A DNA stretch of 64,000 nucleotides from Harmonia axyridis (Eukaryota; Arthropoda; Insecta; Coleoptera; Coccinellidae), in NCBI RefSeq assembly GCF_914767665.1, contig NC_059504.1, positions 9,302,501 to 9,366,500 of the forward strand. Reading direction: 5' to 3'. Of this stretch, positions 23,497 to 35,617 are shown piece by piece. Position 1 is the first letter of the stretch. Every line of letters starts with the position of its first letter. Under the pieces are notes generated by a model. That model had not been told where the DNA came from and did no database searches. It worked only from the letters and a program-made list of their open reading frames with translations. The position numbers and the translations under genes were made by a program.

Positions 23497-26400
23497 ACCT
23501 GAAAATTCATATGTATGTTCTTTTCATGAAGTCAGTCTTTCATACCTTATGAATGAGTTCATTTTTGAAATTTTATTGTTTTGCTAAAATCCCATAATCA
23601 TGTACTTCAAATTTCAATATTTCGACTCAATTGAGATGATGAAATAGTCGGGACAAGCACTAACTTGACGTCTTGGAATTTTTGATGGCTCATTATTTTT
23701 GTGACTATTGCAATTATGGCGATTATTAACATTAATCAAGAAAATCTCAGATAACTTAATTATTAAAAATTATAAATTAATTAATTTAGGAGCATAATCA
23801 TGTTAGAATACTAACATTATTTTCCTTATTATTTCGATTTGCGCATTCGCCATTTTGTGACAAAGTTTCACTCGATCCAAAAATGGCGAAATAACAAAAC
23901 AAAAACGCGATTTTGCAGCAATCACTGATCCCATCTAGATGCCATTTGGGAGTATCTGAAACAAGTTGACAATGAAAGAGCGTAACTGCCTGAAACTCAT
24001 TCAGTTGACCGGTATTTACATCCTTATGGAATTCATGTGGAAATCACATCCAACGATCCAACAATATCCTGAAAAAATATAGCTCTAATCAAACTGTTGT
24101 ATTTGGTTGAATCCGGGAATTCTTCGATCGTATCACATATGGCTCTAATTGTGAATGTCAATCCAGGGAGTGAGCACAGAGTGAATCAACATTGAACATA
24201 ATCGAAAACATGTTTTGACTTTGAAGTTTTCAAGTTTGAAATAATTCAATTTCCAGTGTGGAGTTTGTACGAGCATTTCAGGATTTTATTTTTCCACTGT
24301 TGTGAACGATAATTGGAAATATCTCTCATATTCCAATAATTTAATTGTATCAAAATCACGGGGACTAATCTTATATGGGATTTATAAAATATAACAACTT
24401 AAATTATTCAATTTCAACTGGAATTTGATCAGAGGCTGGATCCTACTAATTTATTATCGATTGATACGTTAGTAATCAAGTAAGTTGAATATTTTGTGAA
24501 GGGAAGGTGTAATTAGTGAAAAACTTCAACACATTATGGGCCCGTGTTTCTGGGACTTTCTTGTCTTAAAATGATCCGAGGAATCAGTCATCTTTGTTTG
24601 TACATTAAATTCACCCCACATTCTGAAATGTTTCCTTTTCCATTCTCCTAATAAATAGAGGCATTTTTTTTTATTCATTCTCGTTTCGGAAAAATCAGAT
24701 TATTGAAAACTAAATCAGTCCATCTGCTTTCAACAGATTTACTTGGGAGCGGAATCTCAAGGAAATTTGTGGCTCCCCAACATTAGTCAATTGAAACAAA
24801 ATACACAATGTGAGTGCATCTCAAGTCCCATTGTTTTATTCAGGAAACCTTCGAAAATTATTCCATTTCCCGATATACACAGTGACGAATCGATTCGAGT
24901 AATAGAAAGGTTAGATGAATTTCATATCACGCATCGAGAGCTTTGTGATGAACCGATGATAAATAGTCAGAAATCAATCTAGCTTCACAACCCCTCGACC
25001 CTAGCTTCTCCAGTGAAAAATGGATGAACTCGGGATGATACATTTTTCATGGACCTTTCCTGCTGGTATCTCTGGAATGAGGCATCAACACATGTTGAAA
25101 ATTGCTGTCTCATGTTTTGGGTTATTATTTCCAATATTAAACCCTTGGAATCCTTCGCGAAAACAAATCCAACCCTCTTTGACATTTTACATTTTCCAAG
25201 AATCGAATGAAAAATATCACGTGATCACTTTTCGACAATTTCAATATTTTTACGTCAGGATTTGTTGTAATATCTCCCACTAAAGTTCAACGAGATACGA
25301 ATCGTGCAATGGTATCTGACTAACCAGTTTGATTCTTTCTTGATTCAAACCTTGATGTAAAGAACTGAAAACCGCTTTCAATTGAAATTAAGATACACAG
25401 TTCTGTTGATTTTTCATGCGCAAATACTCTTGAGTTCGAGAATATAGAATTTGGCGCCTTAGAATTGACTGTTCTTCTTTGGAACACTCAACTATCCTTT
25501 ACTGTTTCTGAATACCACTTTTCATTTGATTTCCTTGTTCAAGATTTTATTTGATAGAAACACTGCAAATTTCACTTAGTTGTATGATATAACAATGAGT
25601 TGAGATATCTCCTAGTATCTATCTATTTTTTTCATTTATCTTATCTTAATTATTTTTCAAGACATAGATAAAACATAACAAATTTCGAATTGAATGTGCC
25701 AAACTCGAAAAATATCACATCATTGGACGAAAATTACCTGACTTCGGCTATGAAGCTGATTGATTTTGGTCCACAATATCTAATTTCTGGTCAAAACCTC
25801 AAAAGATCATGTTTTATAATCGCTGTATTTCCCTGTATAGCTCCGGTTGTTTTTTTATTATTTTCAGTTCGGAACATTTCGAATATAACTTTCACTTCCT
25901 TTTGAAAGGAACACTCCGTATCTTTTTTTGAAAAATGTGATGTAGAATGAAAATAGGATTCAAAAACATTTTTTGATTTAAGATAGCTATAATTTGTGAC
26001 CATTTTCGAATAATTATACGCAAGGAATTTAAAGTAGCTGAGAAATAATGTATAATTGACCAAATGTAACAACACCAATTAATTATTGGTGTACAACGAG
26101 AGACGTGATAAAGATGTATAATATAAATACTCCAATCCTTTTGATCAATTCCAGGCTCATTTTCGACATACCCCAATGATGCTGATAACAAATGGCCATT
26201 CCTGATATTATTGATCACAAACACCGAACAATTCGAGAAAAAAAAAGTTCGCAATCCTTCTTTTGACCGCAAGAAGTCAACCCTCCTTTCGAATTCCCTC
26301 CCCATTAGATCCTTTTGATACATGAATCCTGAGAGCAAACTTTAAATTTTCTCGCTTGATTAACGATGCCAAACTTCTTTTCATTCCTCTCCAAGTACGG

Positions 26401-26894
26401 TCACTCGATGAGTTTCCTTGGAAAACTTTGTCCTCACAGTCCATCGACCATCTATTAATCGGAAAAATCACGAATTCAATTGGAAAATCTGTAAAGGAAC
26501 TTACAGTTCTTTTTCTCCATTCACATTCGAGATTATTTCTCCCAAGGAGGTTTTTATTATTGCATTCATGTTAGGATACTTGGACAGAAATGAAACGAAA
26601 ACTTTCAACCCAAAGTTTGCTGTTGAACTTTGTGTAGCCTGCACATCTCGCATCATCTAGCAAATTAATTTATCAAGTGTACCTCTACTCCCTGAAAATT
26701 ATTTGCAATGGGGATTCACTTCTACTTTGGAGAGCGCCATATCAAGTTTTATTGCCGTGAGATTTTCTGTTTTCAACAAAGTATAAAGTAATTAAAAGAG
26801 TTTCATAAGATTATTCTCTTCTTCGAAGGATGATAGAGGCAAATATCAACTGAATCAATGTACAGAACAAAGCATTAGCTCTTGAGAAATTTGG
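23497..26894. other. Long unassigned AT-rich stretch
   Basis: No recognised gene in 3.4 kb. At 23835-23905 a GCGCATTCGCCATTTTGTGAC block and a nearby complementary CCAAAAATGGCGAAAT resemble pieces at 44720, 45200, 53690 and 54715. Overlapping ORFs at 24743-26660 on both strands, the largest 148 codons (25892-26338, minus), show no domains. Confidence 0.4.
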
Positions 26895-27390
26895 CTAGGT
26901 TCGGTTGGCATACAGTTGCTCTGGATGTCTGACAGTTATATGTTAAATAAGAGGAAATCAAATCCTTTTCCTTTTAGAGCCTGTTATGGAGTTCCACAGG
27001 GTTCAAATCTGGGGACTGTCCTATTCCTTGTGTTCATCAACGACGTATGCAATAAACTTGGATCATTGAGGCTTTTTTTTTGCAGATGATCTCTGATTCT
27101 ATAAGGAAATTGTAGACATAGCAGATTGTCAACTTTTGCAGAACGATATCCAGCGCTTGGCTGAAGGGTGCGCTTTAAACAGATTAACTTTGAATATTTA
27201 GAAATGTATGGTCATGGCTTTCTGTTACCAATTGAATGACGCTATGCTTGTGCATATTATTATTTATAAGATCCTACACAAGGACAGTAAAGTGATGCTA
27301 CATTTGCAATTCACTTTGATTCACCTCAAAAAAAAAATCTGTTTGGATTCGTCATAAATTCTAAGATTTATCATAAAAATTCTTGGAATG
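26895..27390 (+). pseudogene. Jockey-like non-LTR retrotransposon RT fragment
   Basis: One frame reads LGSVGIQLLWMSDSYMLNKR, then PFRACYGVPQGSNLGTVLFL and VFINDVCNKLGSLRLFF. A frameshift in a T-run follows, and the next frame reads FADDL, a stop, FYKEIVDIADCQLLQNDIQR, LAEGCALNRLTLNI, a stop, and KCMVM. GVPQGSNLG and FADD are RT motifs 5 and 6 with the catalytic Asp pair. Beyond 27300 weak traces (LFGFVINSKIYHKNS) fit the post-RT segment. Both ends are missing. The motif order and the YKEI/NRLTLN phrasing suggest the Jockey group. Confidence 0.82.
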
Positions 27391-28204
27391 TTTTCACTTT
27401 GTAGGTTAAGTGAGGTTATAGGATTCAAGGTGTGATCTAATGGATACCAAAGAAGACTCCCTTTCAATTGGATGAAAACTTTTTCGAAACATAAAATCAG
27501 TTGGATTCGGATTCAGACTACCATAATTCTCGTCGAACTCTTCCAAAATTTCTCCTCATCCTCGCATCTAATAAATTATTCAGTTATTGTAGCGAATTGA
27601 AATCCTCTTGTCTGCGGACCCATTTTCGATATGCCATATTTCGTTCCCTCGTGGTACCTTTCAACTGAACTCGTCCAGCCAAATGAAAAGAAAACCTCTC
27701 ACTGTAAAAGCACGAACGTTCTGCCGCATACAAATACAGCATTATCTGCGTTAACTCTCGAAAACTGATGGAAATTCTAAAGTGTTTTCACAGGGCGGCT
27801 GATTGAAATTGACAGCTTACCTCCTTCAAGTGTAATATTTTTCTCGCATGATATTTTCTTTCAATTAGAGCGGTGGAAGGCGGAAACACGGAGTAGCCTT
27901 AGAAATTTAGGAGGAATGTGAGGTTGAAAACATTTCTCGGAAATATTTTTTCCGGTTTTTATGAAGGTTGGAATGTTCCTGGAATGATTCGATAAAGGGA
28001 ACTGCGAAGACCTTGACTTCCAACCCAGAAAAAATTGCTCTTGAAAAAAAAAGTGAAATAAATAAGTCGCACATTCAATTGCAAATCGATGAAAATGCGT
28101 GTTGAATGAAACATGCTTTTTTTATTATTTGTCGCCAAAAAAAATATACCTTCAAAAATTAGACCAGAATTAGTAATTAGGAAATAGAAAGAAAACCAAA
28201 TTTT
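27391..28204. other. Unassigned AT-rich DNA
   Basis: No gene is recognised. The minus-strand 85-codon ORF at 27959-28216 is featureless. Confidence 0.4.
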
Positions 28205-29130
28205 TTTCTGAGTCAACTGCTGGAAAGTTTGTAGTCAGAGAAAATAGTGACTCCAGTAATGTTGGAAACATGAGGTTCAACTTGGGGTTGAAATCGAAGG
28301 TCTGGCCATCGTAGGCTCTTGAGATATCAGATTTATACTATCAGTTTTTATAATACTATTATTCATCACGTCTTAACAATTACATAAGTTTGTATTGAAT
28401 ACAATGAATCTTTGAGTAGGCTGGTCAAATCAGAGATCATAATTTAATCTGTCTTCTATAAAAAAATTTATAAAAATAATGATTTTTCTTCATGGCACAA
28501 TAAATGGGCTTAATAAATGCTTTCTATTTAAGTGAGTACTTGTAGAACAGTTTGAAGTAAGGCAAAATCAACTCACAAGGATTCAGACAGACAAAACATT
28601 GGAGCTTCAACTTTAGATTGAGATCTCAATAAGTATTCTTTTCGGCTCTACAATTTCTTTGAATAAAGAAAATTTTCGAGTATGGTAGTCATATCAAAGA
28701 TTTTCATGAAAAAACTGATAATAAATATAATATTTTCACATGACTGGAAAAAAAAGGTTAATAAATGCTTTCTACTAAAGCTTATTTCACTGTGAACAAG
28801 TTCTCAGTCAGTTCAAAATCAACTGACGACAAGTTTTTAGTCAGATAAAATCAACTGACAACAAGTTTGCAGTCAGACAAAGCAACGGCTTTCGGAATGT
28901 TATATTCAAAATTTATAAATTTAAATAATCAATACTCGGTATATTGAATTGTTGAAAAAAAAATGAGTGGAAAAGTTCTTAGTCGGTCAAAATCAACTGA
29001 CGACAAGTTTTTAGTCAGATAAAATCAACTGACATCAAGTTTGCAGTCAGATAAAGCGTTTTTGGGAATGTTCTATTCAAATTTAATGAATCAGTTATCA
29101 GTATATTGAATTGTTGAAAGATCATAGAGC
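28205..29130 (-). repeat. Inverted arm of the 28-32 kb array
   Basis: Diverged copies of the array unit lie in reverse orientation near 28210, 28560, 28800 and 28975. The last two form a ~175-bp tandem, each with ~34-bp subrepeats of the pattern CAACTGACGACAAGTTTTTA followed by GTCAGATAAAAT. Complementing the direct array gives the same order: CAACTG, AGTCAGATAAAATCAACT, ACAAGTTT-CAGTCA, CAAAGCAACG. This establishes the inverted relationship. Confidence 0.7.
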
Positions 29131-29259
29131 GAAATTGTAAGATTTATCAAGTCTCGGAAGTTACTCCACAGATGGAGCAACAAGATCGTAATTTTCAATT
29201 TAATAGCTCAGGAGATGTACAAAAAAAAAATAGAATGCAACGAACGGTAAGTCGAGCAA

Positions 29260-29640
29260 GTCAGTCAGAAAATCACGGCCGCATTCGATCTCTAACGAAT
29301 TCCCGACGGTAAAAAAACCATATCGAATCATGGTCCCCTCCCTCCTGGTCCGGATGCGCAATAAGTTGCCCCATTAACTCCGATCTACATTTCCTGTTTT
29401 CTAATTCGCCGTACGAGTGGCGGCGTAGTCTCCGAAAGTCCCGTGGAAAAAAGCCCAACCCGCCACCGAAGCCGCCTCGTGCGGAAAACAAGCAGCTTCC
29501 AAATTACACGGTTGCCCAGATCCCAACCTCGGTCGGCACCGAAATTCCCAGATTTCGCCCCTAGACATCCGATATAACCGCGCGCCAACCCCCTCGATCT
29601 TTGATATAACTCCCCAACTCAAAGCGGGACACAGCATTCA
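29260..29640. other. GC-rich island between array arms
   Basis: This ~380-bp segment is strikingly GC-rich and CpG-rich compared with the AT-rich flanks. Three overlapping minus-strand ORFs of 67-78 codons exist, one Gly/Phe-rich (MFSARGGFGGGLGFFPRDF), but none matches a family I know, and GC-rich DNA yields such ORFs by chance. It could be a promoter, an untranslated exon or conserved regulatory DNA. Confidence 0.35.
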
Positions 29641-29730
29641 AAGAAAGTTTACGTAATTGTTGAGCCGTGGCGGAGTTGGCTCTAACCGAACACACCAGAA
29701 GTAAGGTGTTCCTAGTTAATATGGGCGGTA

Positions 29731-30126
29731 ATCTGATAGCATGAAGTTGATTCTTAGATCGACTTGTTGAGTCCCCGGAGGCATAATAGCAGGTGTTATA
29801 ATACCTGCTTTAGCGGTGATTGAATCTGAACTTTAAGTTGAAACTCATGTTTCAACGTTATCCGCGTCGTTGTTTTGCCTGACTGCAAACTTGGCTTCGG
29901 GTGATTTTGCCTGACTGCAATCTCGTGTGTAGTTGGATGAAGTTAACGAGGTTGCAATTATTATGCATATTATTATTATGCATATTCCTCACTGTTAATA
30001 TGAAAGGATTATTATTATTGATATTGGGATATAAACTGAAACTAACATTCAACCTACAACACCTAAAGTAAAAACGAAACATGGCATTCAGAGAAACTTT
30101 ACATAATTGTTGAGTCGTGGCGGGTA
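29731..30126 (+). repeat. Array monomer A1
   Basis: It is nearly identical to A2 over about 265 bp (29740-30005 against 30492-30757), with only a few substitutions seen. It holds a 7-bp stem hairpin at 29788-29809 (AGCAGGT, loop GTTATAAT, ACCTGCT) and a second one, GTTGAAAC-TCAT-GTTTCAAC, about 40 bp later. Confidence 0.78.
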
Positions 30127-30160
30127 TCTGATAGAATGAAGTTTTTGGCTTCTTGATTCC

Positions 30161-30190
30161 CTGGAGTCGGTGTTATACTACCGACTTCAG
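30161..30190 (+). repeat. Conserved hairpin in monomer B1
   Basis: CTGGAGTCGGT and ACCGACTTCAG form an 11-bp stem with one G-U pair and an 8-nt loop (GTTATACT). The position matches the A1 hairpin (AGCAGGT/ACCTGCT), but the stem bases differ on both arms in a compensating way. Confidence 0.65.
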
Positions 30191-30487
30191 TCATGATTGA
30201 ATCTAAACTTCTGAGTTCAATCTCATATTTCAAGTTTATCGACGTCGTTGCTTTGCCTGACTGTAAACTTGTACATAGTTGATTTTATCTGACTGTTTTG
30301 TCTACAGTTGAATGAACTTAATGTGGTTGCATTTGTTATCGACATTCCTTGCTCAAAGAAGAAAGGATTGTAATTATTATTGCTATTGTGATATAAGCAC
30401 AACATAACATTCAACCTTTATATAACACCCTAAGTGAAAACAGAACGTGACATTCTAAAAAAGTTCATATAATTACCTTTGAGGTAA

Positions 30488-30845
30488 TCTGGTAGCATGA
30501 AGTTGATTCTAAGATCGACTTGTTGAGTCCCCGGAGGCATAATAGCCGGTGTTATAATACCTGCTTTAGCGGTGATTGAATCTGAACTTTAAGTTGAAAC
30601 TCATGTTTCAACGTTATCCGCGTCGTTGTTTTGCCTGACTGCAAACTTGGCTTCGGGTGATTTTGCCTGACTGCAATCTCGTGTGTAGTTGGATGAAGTT
30701 AACGAGGTTGCAATTATTATGCATGTTATTATTATGCATATTTCTGACTGTTAATACCAAAGGATTTTCATTATTATCGATTTTGGGATATAAACAGAAA
30801 CATGGCATTCACAGAAACTTTACACAATTGTTTAATCGTGGCGGG
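30488..30845 (+). repeat. Array monomer A2
   Basis: This is a near-identical copy of A1, about 751 bp downstream. In its hairpin (30544-30565) one stem base is changed (AGCCGGT against ACCTGCT), leaving a mismatch. The antisense ORF ending in the same peptide in A1 and A2 is a consequence of the duplication. Confidence 0.78.
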
Positions 30846-33168
30846 TGTCTGATAGAATGAAGTTTTTGGCTTCTTGATTCCCTGGAGTCGGTGTTATACC
30901 AACGACTTTAGCGGTGATTGAATCTATACTTCTGAGTTCCATCTCATATTTCAGGTTTATCGACGTCGTTGCTTTGTCTGACTCTAAACTTGTACGTAGT
31001 TGATTTTGTCTGACTGTTTTGTCTACAGTTGAATGAACTTAACGAGGTTGCATTCTTTATTCACATTCCTTGTTGCGAAGAATAAACGATTGTAAATAGT
31101 ATTGATATTGTGATACAAGCACAACATAACATGCAACCTTTATATAACACCACATGTGGAAACAGAACGTGACATTCTGAGAAAGTTTTCATAATTGTTC
31201 AACCGTTGCGGTAATCTGACGGTATGAAGTTGATTATAAGATTGACTTCATCATTTTCTGGAGTTATAATAGCTGGTGTTATGTATCACACTTGCTTTAG
31301 CGGGGATCGAATCTTAAGTCTGATTTCAACCTCATATCTCAGGATTATCGAGGACGTTGCTTTTCCTGACTGTAAAATTGTACACAGTTGATTTTGCCTG
31401 ACTGGAATGTTGTCTACAGTTGAATGAACTTAATGAGATAGCATTTTTTATGTGCAGTTTTCTGGGTGAAATGATTAACAGTATTACTTTTTATATTTTT
31501 TTTTAGCCACAATTCAATCTAAATCAAGACGAAATGTAGTATTCAAGAAATTTGATGTGATTATTGAGATATAGCGTAACACAATGAGATAGGGCTTGGC
31601 TCCATCTGAATACTTGAGGAATAATGTTCCTAATAGGGATTGATAATAATCTATTGACACGAAGTTAATTCTTAAATTTTAGTCCCTGGAGGTAGAAAAA
31701 GTGTTGTTATAATATCTGCTTTAGAGATGGTTGAATCTGAATTTCAAGTTGAACCCCATGTTTCAACATTAAGGGTTTGTCTGACTGTGAACTTGTTTAC
31801 AGTTGATTTTACTTGACTTCAATCTCGACTACCTATATTTGAATGATCTAAAAGAAGCAAATTTCAAATATGTATGTTTTTCGAATCTATAGAGAATATT
31901 TCTGGACGTAAGACGATGTTTTGTTAGTATGTTGGACTCTAGACATTCCAAAATGTGTCTATGTAGACTCAAAAGGTGATTAAACTTGTTCTCTTGTATT
32001 TTGAACCCAGCAGTTTTGCACGTGGAACGACTTGTTTAAGCATTTTGGTCATTGTCCATCATATATCACATTTTTTATGATCATTACGAACCAAAAATGA
32101 TGCATTTACATGTTCACAACCTGAGCCAAGGATCTTTAGGTTTCTAGCCTGATTCTTTTATTGGATAATAAAGGAATTTGTGCACCATTGTATTTATACG
32201 GTCTGACCATCATTATGTTCGAGTAATAATCTCCAATAAAAAAGATATCAACACAAAACACTCGCATCTGAAAGATTCGTCGACACACTATTATGTCCTT
32301 ATCCATTTTAATCAAGAGCTGTTGTCATGCTATAGAAAGTCGTTCGCAAAGAAGTATTACCGAAGTTTCAGTGTCGTAACTGTCGGAAAGTGGTTATTAA
32401 CAGATCGTACGGAATAAAACTATTAATTCCCTCGTTAGCCTAACCATTAAACAATAAACGGCATAATCCAATACAGGGCAAGTTAACATCGTTTGGCGGA
32501 CAATAACTTGTGGACGTTAATCACAATTTGTTCGCTCTAAATTGCTTAATTAATTCTAAAGTAGGCCATAGACTTGTTTTGCATATCACCCCCCTACTCT
32601 TACGTTGTTATTTTGTGTAACGATCATCGTTCGGGAATATGACATGCATAACGCTATGAAAATATGCATATCTTATTTTTTATTGTTGTTGATGGATTAC
32701 AGCGCAGGATATGACAACTCTGATTAAATTTTCTTATAAGCAAGGTTTAGCATCGAAAAGGCAATATTGTTTGATAGGACTGTAATCGTAACATTTGTGA
32801 TTAATTTTGTTTATTATTGTTTAATGTTTACATTTTAATATTTATGATTATGCTATTATAGTTAGCTAAAAGAAAATAGTTGAGAATTCAGGGAGAAAGT
32901 AGAGAAAAGAATGAGAATGGATTTTTGTTCTGTAGAAAAGGGAAAGAATATCGCTCATTTTGATGTTGATGTTGATGAGTTATGAAGAACTTTGCGGTAG
33001 GAATTGTATTACCGAAGGTTGGTATTTCTGAAATTAAGATTTCTTGGAATACTGACTGGTTTTTCCAATGATGATATCTTGTTCAAGATAATCAGTTGAT
33101 GCGAACTCCTGATTGCCGATACTTGTTGTATTTCCATGTAAATGACATCGAAATATTTCCATTTTCTT

Positions 33169-33184
33169 CCGTAGGTGGCGCTAT
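33169..33184 (+). promoter_or_regulatory. CTCF-like motif 3
   Basis: CCGTAGGTGGCGCTAT fits the CTCF core (CCNNYAGGTGGCGCTA pattern, one position short in the 5' part). It lies in AT-rich DNA, so a chance GC motif is less likely than in an island. Confidence 0.45.
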
Positions 33185-34773
33185 ATAATGAAACGACTAC
33201 ATTTTCGTGGAAAGTTCAATGAAGTTTGATGTGAGCGCTGTAGAAAATATTGCTTCCAAATCCAATATATTAAGTTCTACTTCAGTATTTCTAGATATTT
33301 TAATGGAATGTATCATTTATATTTTTTTTTTTAATAAGAAGCCAAGATTTCTCATTCAATTATATCGACTGATGTGATTCAATAACTTTATTCCCCTCAT
33401 CACCAAGAGGTAGATAAATAATTAAAAAATGTTTTTTTTTCAGGTGAGTCCATACTCCAACAAATAAAGTCGAAAATATTACAAATCGTAAGTACAAGCT
33501 TTTCCTTTTATATAATTTGAATGGAAATTCAAAATTATATTTATAGTATTCAATCTTTAACTCTTGTCCAGGAAGAAACAGACCAAAAATAATTAGTTGC
33601 ACTTTGTTTGTTTTTTTTGAATAGCAATCTCTACAACATGGCTTTCATTAATTTATATATTTCAAACGCTGTTTAGATTATATGTGGAACAAGGATTACT
33701 TTGCAGGTGTGATAAAAAATTGTTCTTTGAAATTTGGCTATTGTATTGACTCCGTAATGGGTAGTCACTTGATGGAAGTCCATTCAATTTATATTTAATA
33801 CACCACTATTTTAATGTCAATAATAATTGTTTGGCTTCACATTAGCTTTTCAGATTTCTTACATAATGAATAAATTAACTCAGTGATTCACAAATCCTGT
33901 GTACTTTAATAGGGATTGCTACTACATGTTAACAATGATGGACTGTGGCTATAAGTATATACCTTTAGGCGATCGTTATTTGATGGAAATCCTTTCAATT
34001 GATATTAAGTACTAGTTTTTTCAATTTCCACTGATGATTTATGTCATTTTTTTTTAAAAAGAATTGACGAAAATCTGATATATATATTGTTAAAAACAAG
34101 AGAATATTTCAACCATCCATTAGAAGCAGTAAATAATTTCAACCAGGATTTTGAAATTTTACATATCGAAAATAATATTATGCCTTTGTCAGCCTAGAAG
34201 CTTTCGGAATAAACAAACAAAATAAAATGGAAATATTGCTCGATGACAAAACAGATGTAAACAACTCAGTACTTTTATATTCTTCGTTGTTAATATCGAC
34301 CTATCTCTATTTACCTATACGAAATATTCCCATCACAAAGTTTAGTTATACAAAATGTGAGAAACCTGAAAAAACTACTGTGTAGCGAATGAATTGTTAT
34401 ATAATTTGTTGAATTACTTATTCAGGACACATAAACTCTAAACGAAAGAAATGAAATATCAGACTAACCAAAAAGGTGACTAACCTTATAGTGCAAAAAA
34501 GTTACACACTTCTGAATTGAAAAAAGAACGAAAAGTTCTAAAATAAATTCTAATAAATTAGACGAATAAGATTGTTCAAGATTAACAAAACCTGAGACTT
34601 AATTCAACAATGCGCACGGTTATCCACATCCACTCAAACCAAACGATATTCTAGTTGCATTCAGCCAGCCACATCAATTTCAAATATCTTCCATCTCGTC
34701 CTACATTCCTCCTCCTAAGAACCAATGCAATTTTTCCCCGGTTTCTGGCCGAACCACGTCGCCATAAAGATAT

Positions 34774-34795
34774 GTAGAGGGCGCGCCATCTGTAG
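34774..34795. promoter_or_regulatory. Palindromic CTCF-like site
   Basis: GTAGAGGGCGC and the complement of GCGCCATCTGTAG abut, giving CTCF-like half matches on both strands within 22 bp. The site sits just upstream of a TATA-like CATAAAAG at about 34823. Confidence 0.35.
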
Positions 34796-35617
34796 TCCCA
34801 ACACCGAGTTATACAGCCAGCCATAAAAGCCCCGAGTAATTTTGAACAATGGCACATCCTGCTGGAAGGAGGAAGTCGCAGTACGTTGAACACTTTAAGA
34901 GGCGAAATGAGCTTCTCGTAGCCGACTACGATGGCTTCGATACCGGCCGAAGATTTTACCGGAGGAGAATTCTTTCGGTCCGTTCGTCGCGAATGAAAAA
35001 TTGGCCAGTTTGCGCCAGACGCGAAACGAGGAAATGGCAGGTCTTCAATTTTCCAGTGACGTCCCATTAATTTCGGGGGACCTCTTCGAAGTCGAGCAAT
35101 TATTCGGAGAATAATAGAGAGTTATGAATCAATTATTTGTCATTATCTTGAGCGCAACGGTAATTATTCTGATAATGGTCCAGCAAATTGACTCTGGACA
35201 TTATATCGCCTTAGAAAAGATTTTTCGTTTAAGGGGTTTGAGAGGTGTTTTGTGATTGGGTGTTATTGTTCGGGCTGCCTGATTATTGTTCGGCATTGCG
35301 AAGTTTTCCATTTCAGTTTCATCGTGGAGAATTGGCCTTCAATTCTGAGTTGCGAGCAGCTTTGTTGACGTAAATCTTGACTGAGAAAAAACTACCAGCC
35401 AAAAGTTGTTAGATCTTGAATGTTAATATCACGAATCCAGGACTGAAACTATGCATCATAACAAGGACTGCGTTCAGCAATAGATATCGAAATTGTTGAC
35501 CAAAAAGATCTTTTTCGATAACGTTCCAAAGAACCCACAGAATACGGTAATTTCAATATTCTGATCCATCGCACTCAAATCTGCCCTAGTATTAATTGCT
35601 ACAGATGATTGAAGGAA

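Larger units (their letters stand above)
29641..31900 (+). repeat. Tandem array of ~360-390 bp monomers, higher-order dimer
   Basis: Six monomers are marked by CTGATAG.ATGAAGTT-type starts near 29735, 30127, 30488, 30846, 31214 and 31650. Order is A1-B1-A2-B2-C-D. Monomers 1 and 3 are nearly identical and so belong to one class, and 2 and 4 to another, giving a ~750-bp higher-order unit. C and D are progressively diverged. Each contains GGTGTTATA, TTTAGCGGTGATTGAATCT and TTTGCCTGACTG phrases. There is no coding content. Confidence 0.82.
31901..35617. other. Long unassigned stretch with a GC-rich island
   Basis: No recognised gene. It contains a CTCF-like motif at 33169, a GC-richer block at 34640-35090 and a palindromic CTCF-like site at 34774. 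An open frame at 34849-35070 (73 codons, Arg-rich) begins with a good ATG context about 28 bp after CATAAAAG, but it has no family resemblance. Confidence 0.4.

Noticed and set aside
26088..26115. Short match to the mariner B NERHDKV region
   Set aside because: About 24 bp only, with no neighbouring mariner sequence. It may be coincidence or an unrecoverable relic.
25892..26338. 148-codon minus ORF
   Set aside because: Longest unassigned ORF in that area, but the composition is AT-driven and no domain is recognisable.
29858..30808. Minus ORFs sharing the ending RLQSGKITRSQVCSQAKQRR
   Set aside because: They lie in near-identical A monomers and are open by duplication. B monomers do not preserve the frame.
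34849..35070. 73-codon Arg-rich ORF after a TATA-like sequence
   Set aside because: Good start context, but there is no family resemblance, a GC-rich background and an overlapping 138-codon antisense ORF. Chance is likelier.
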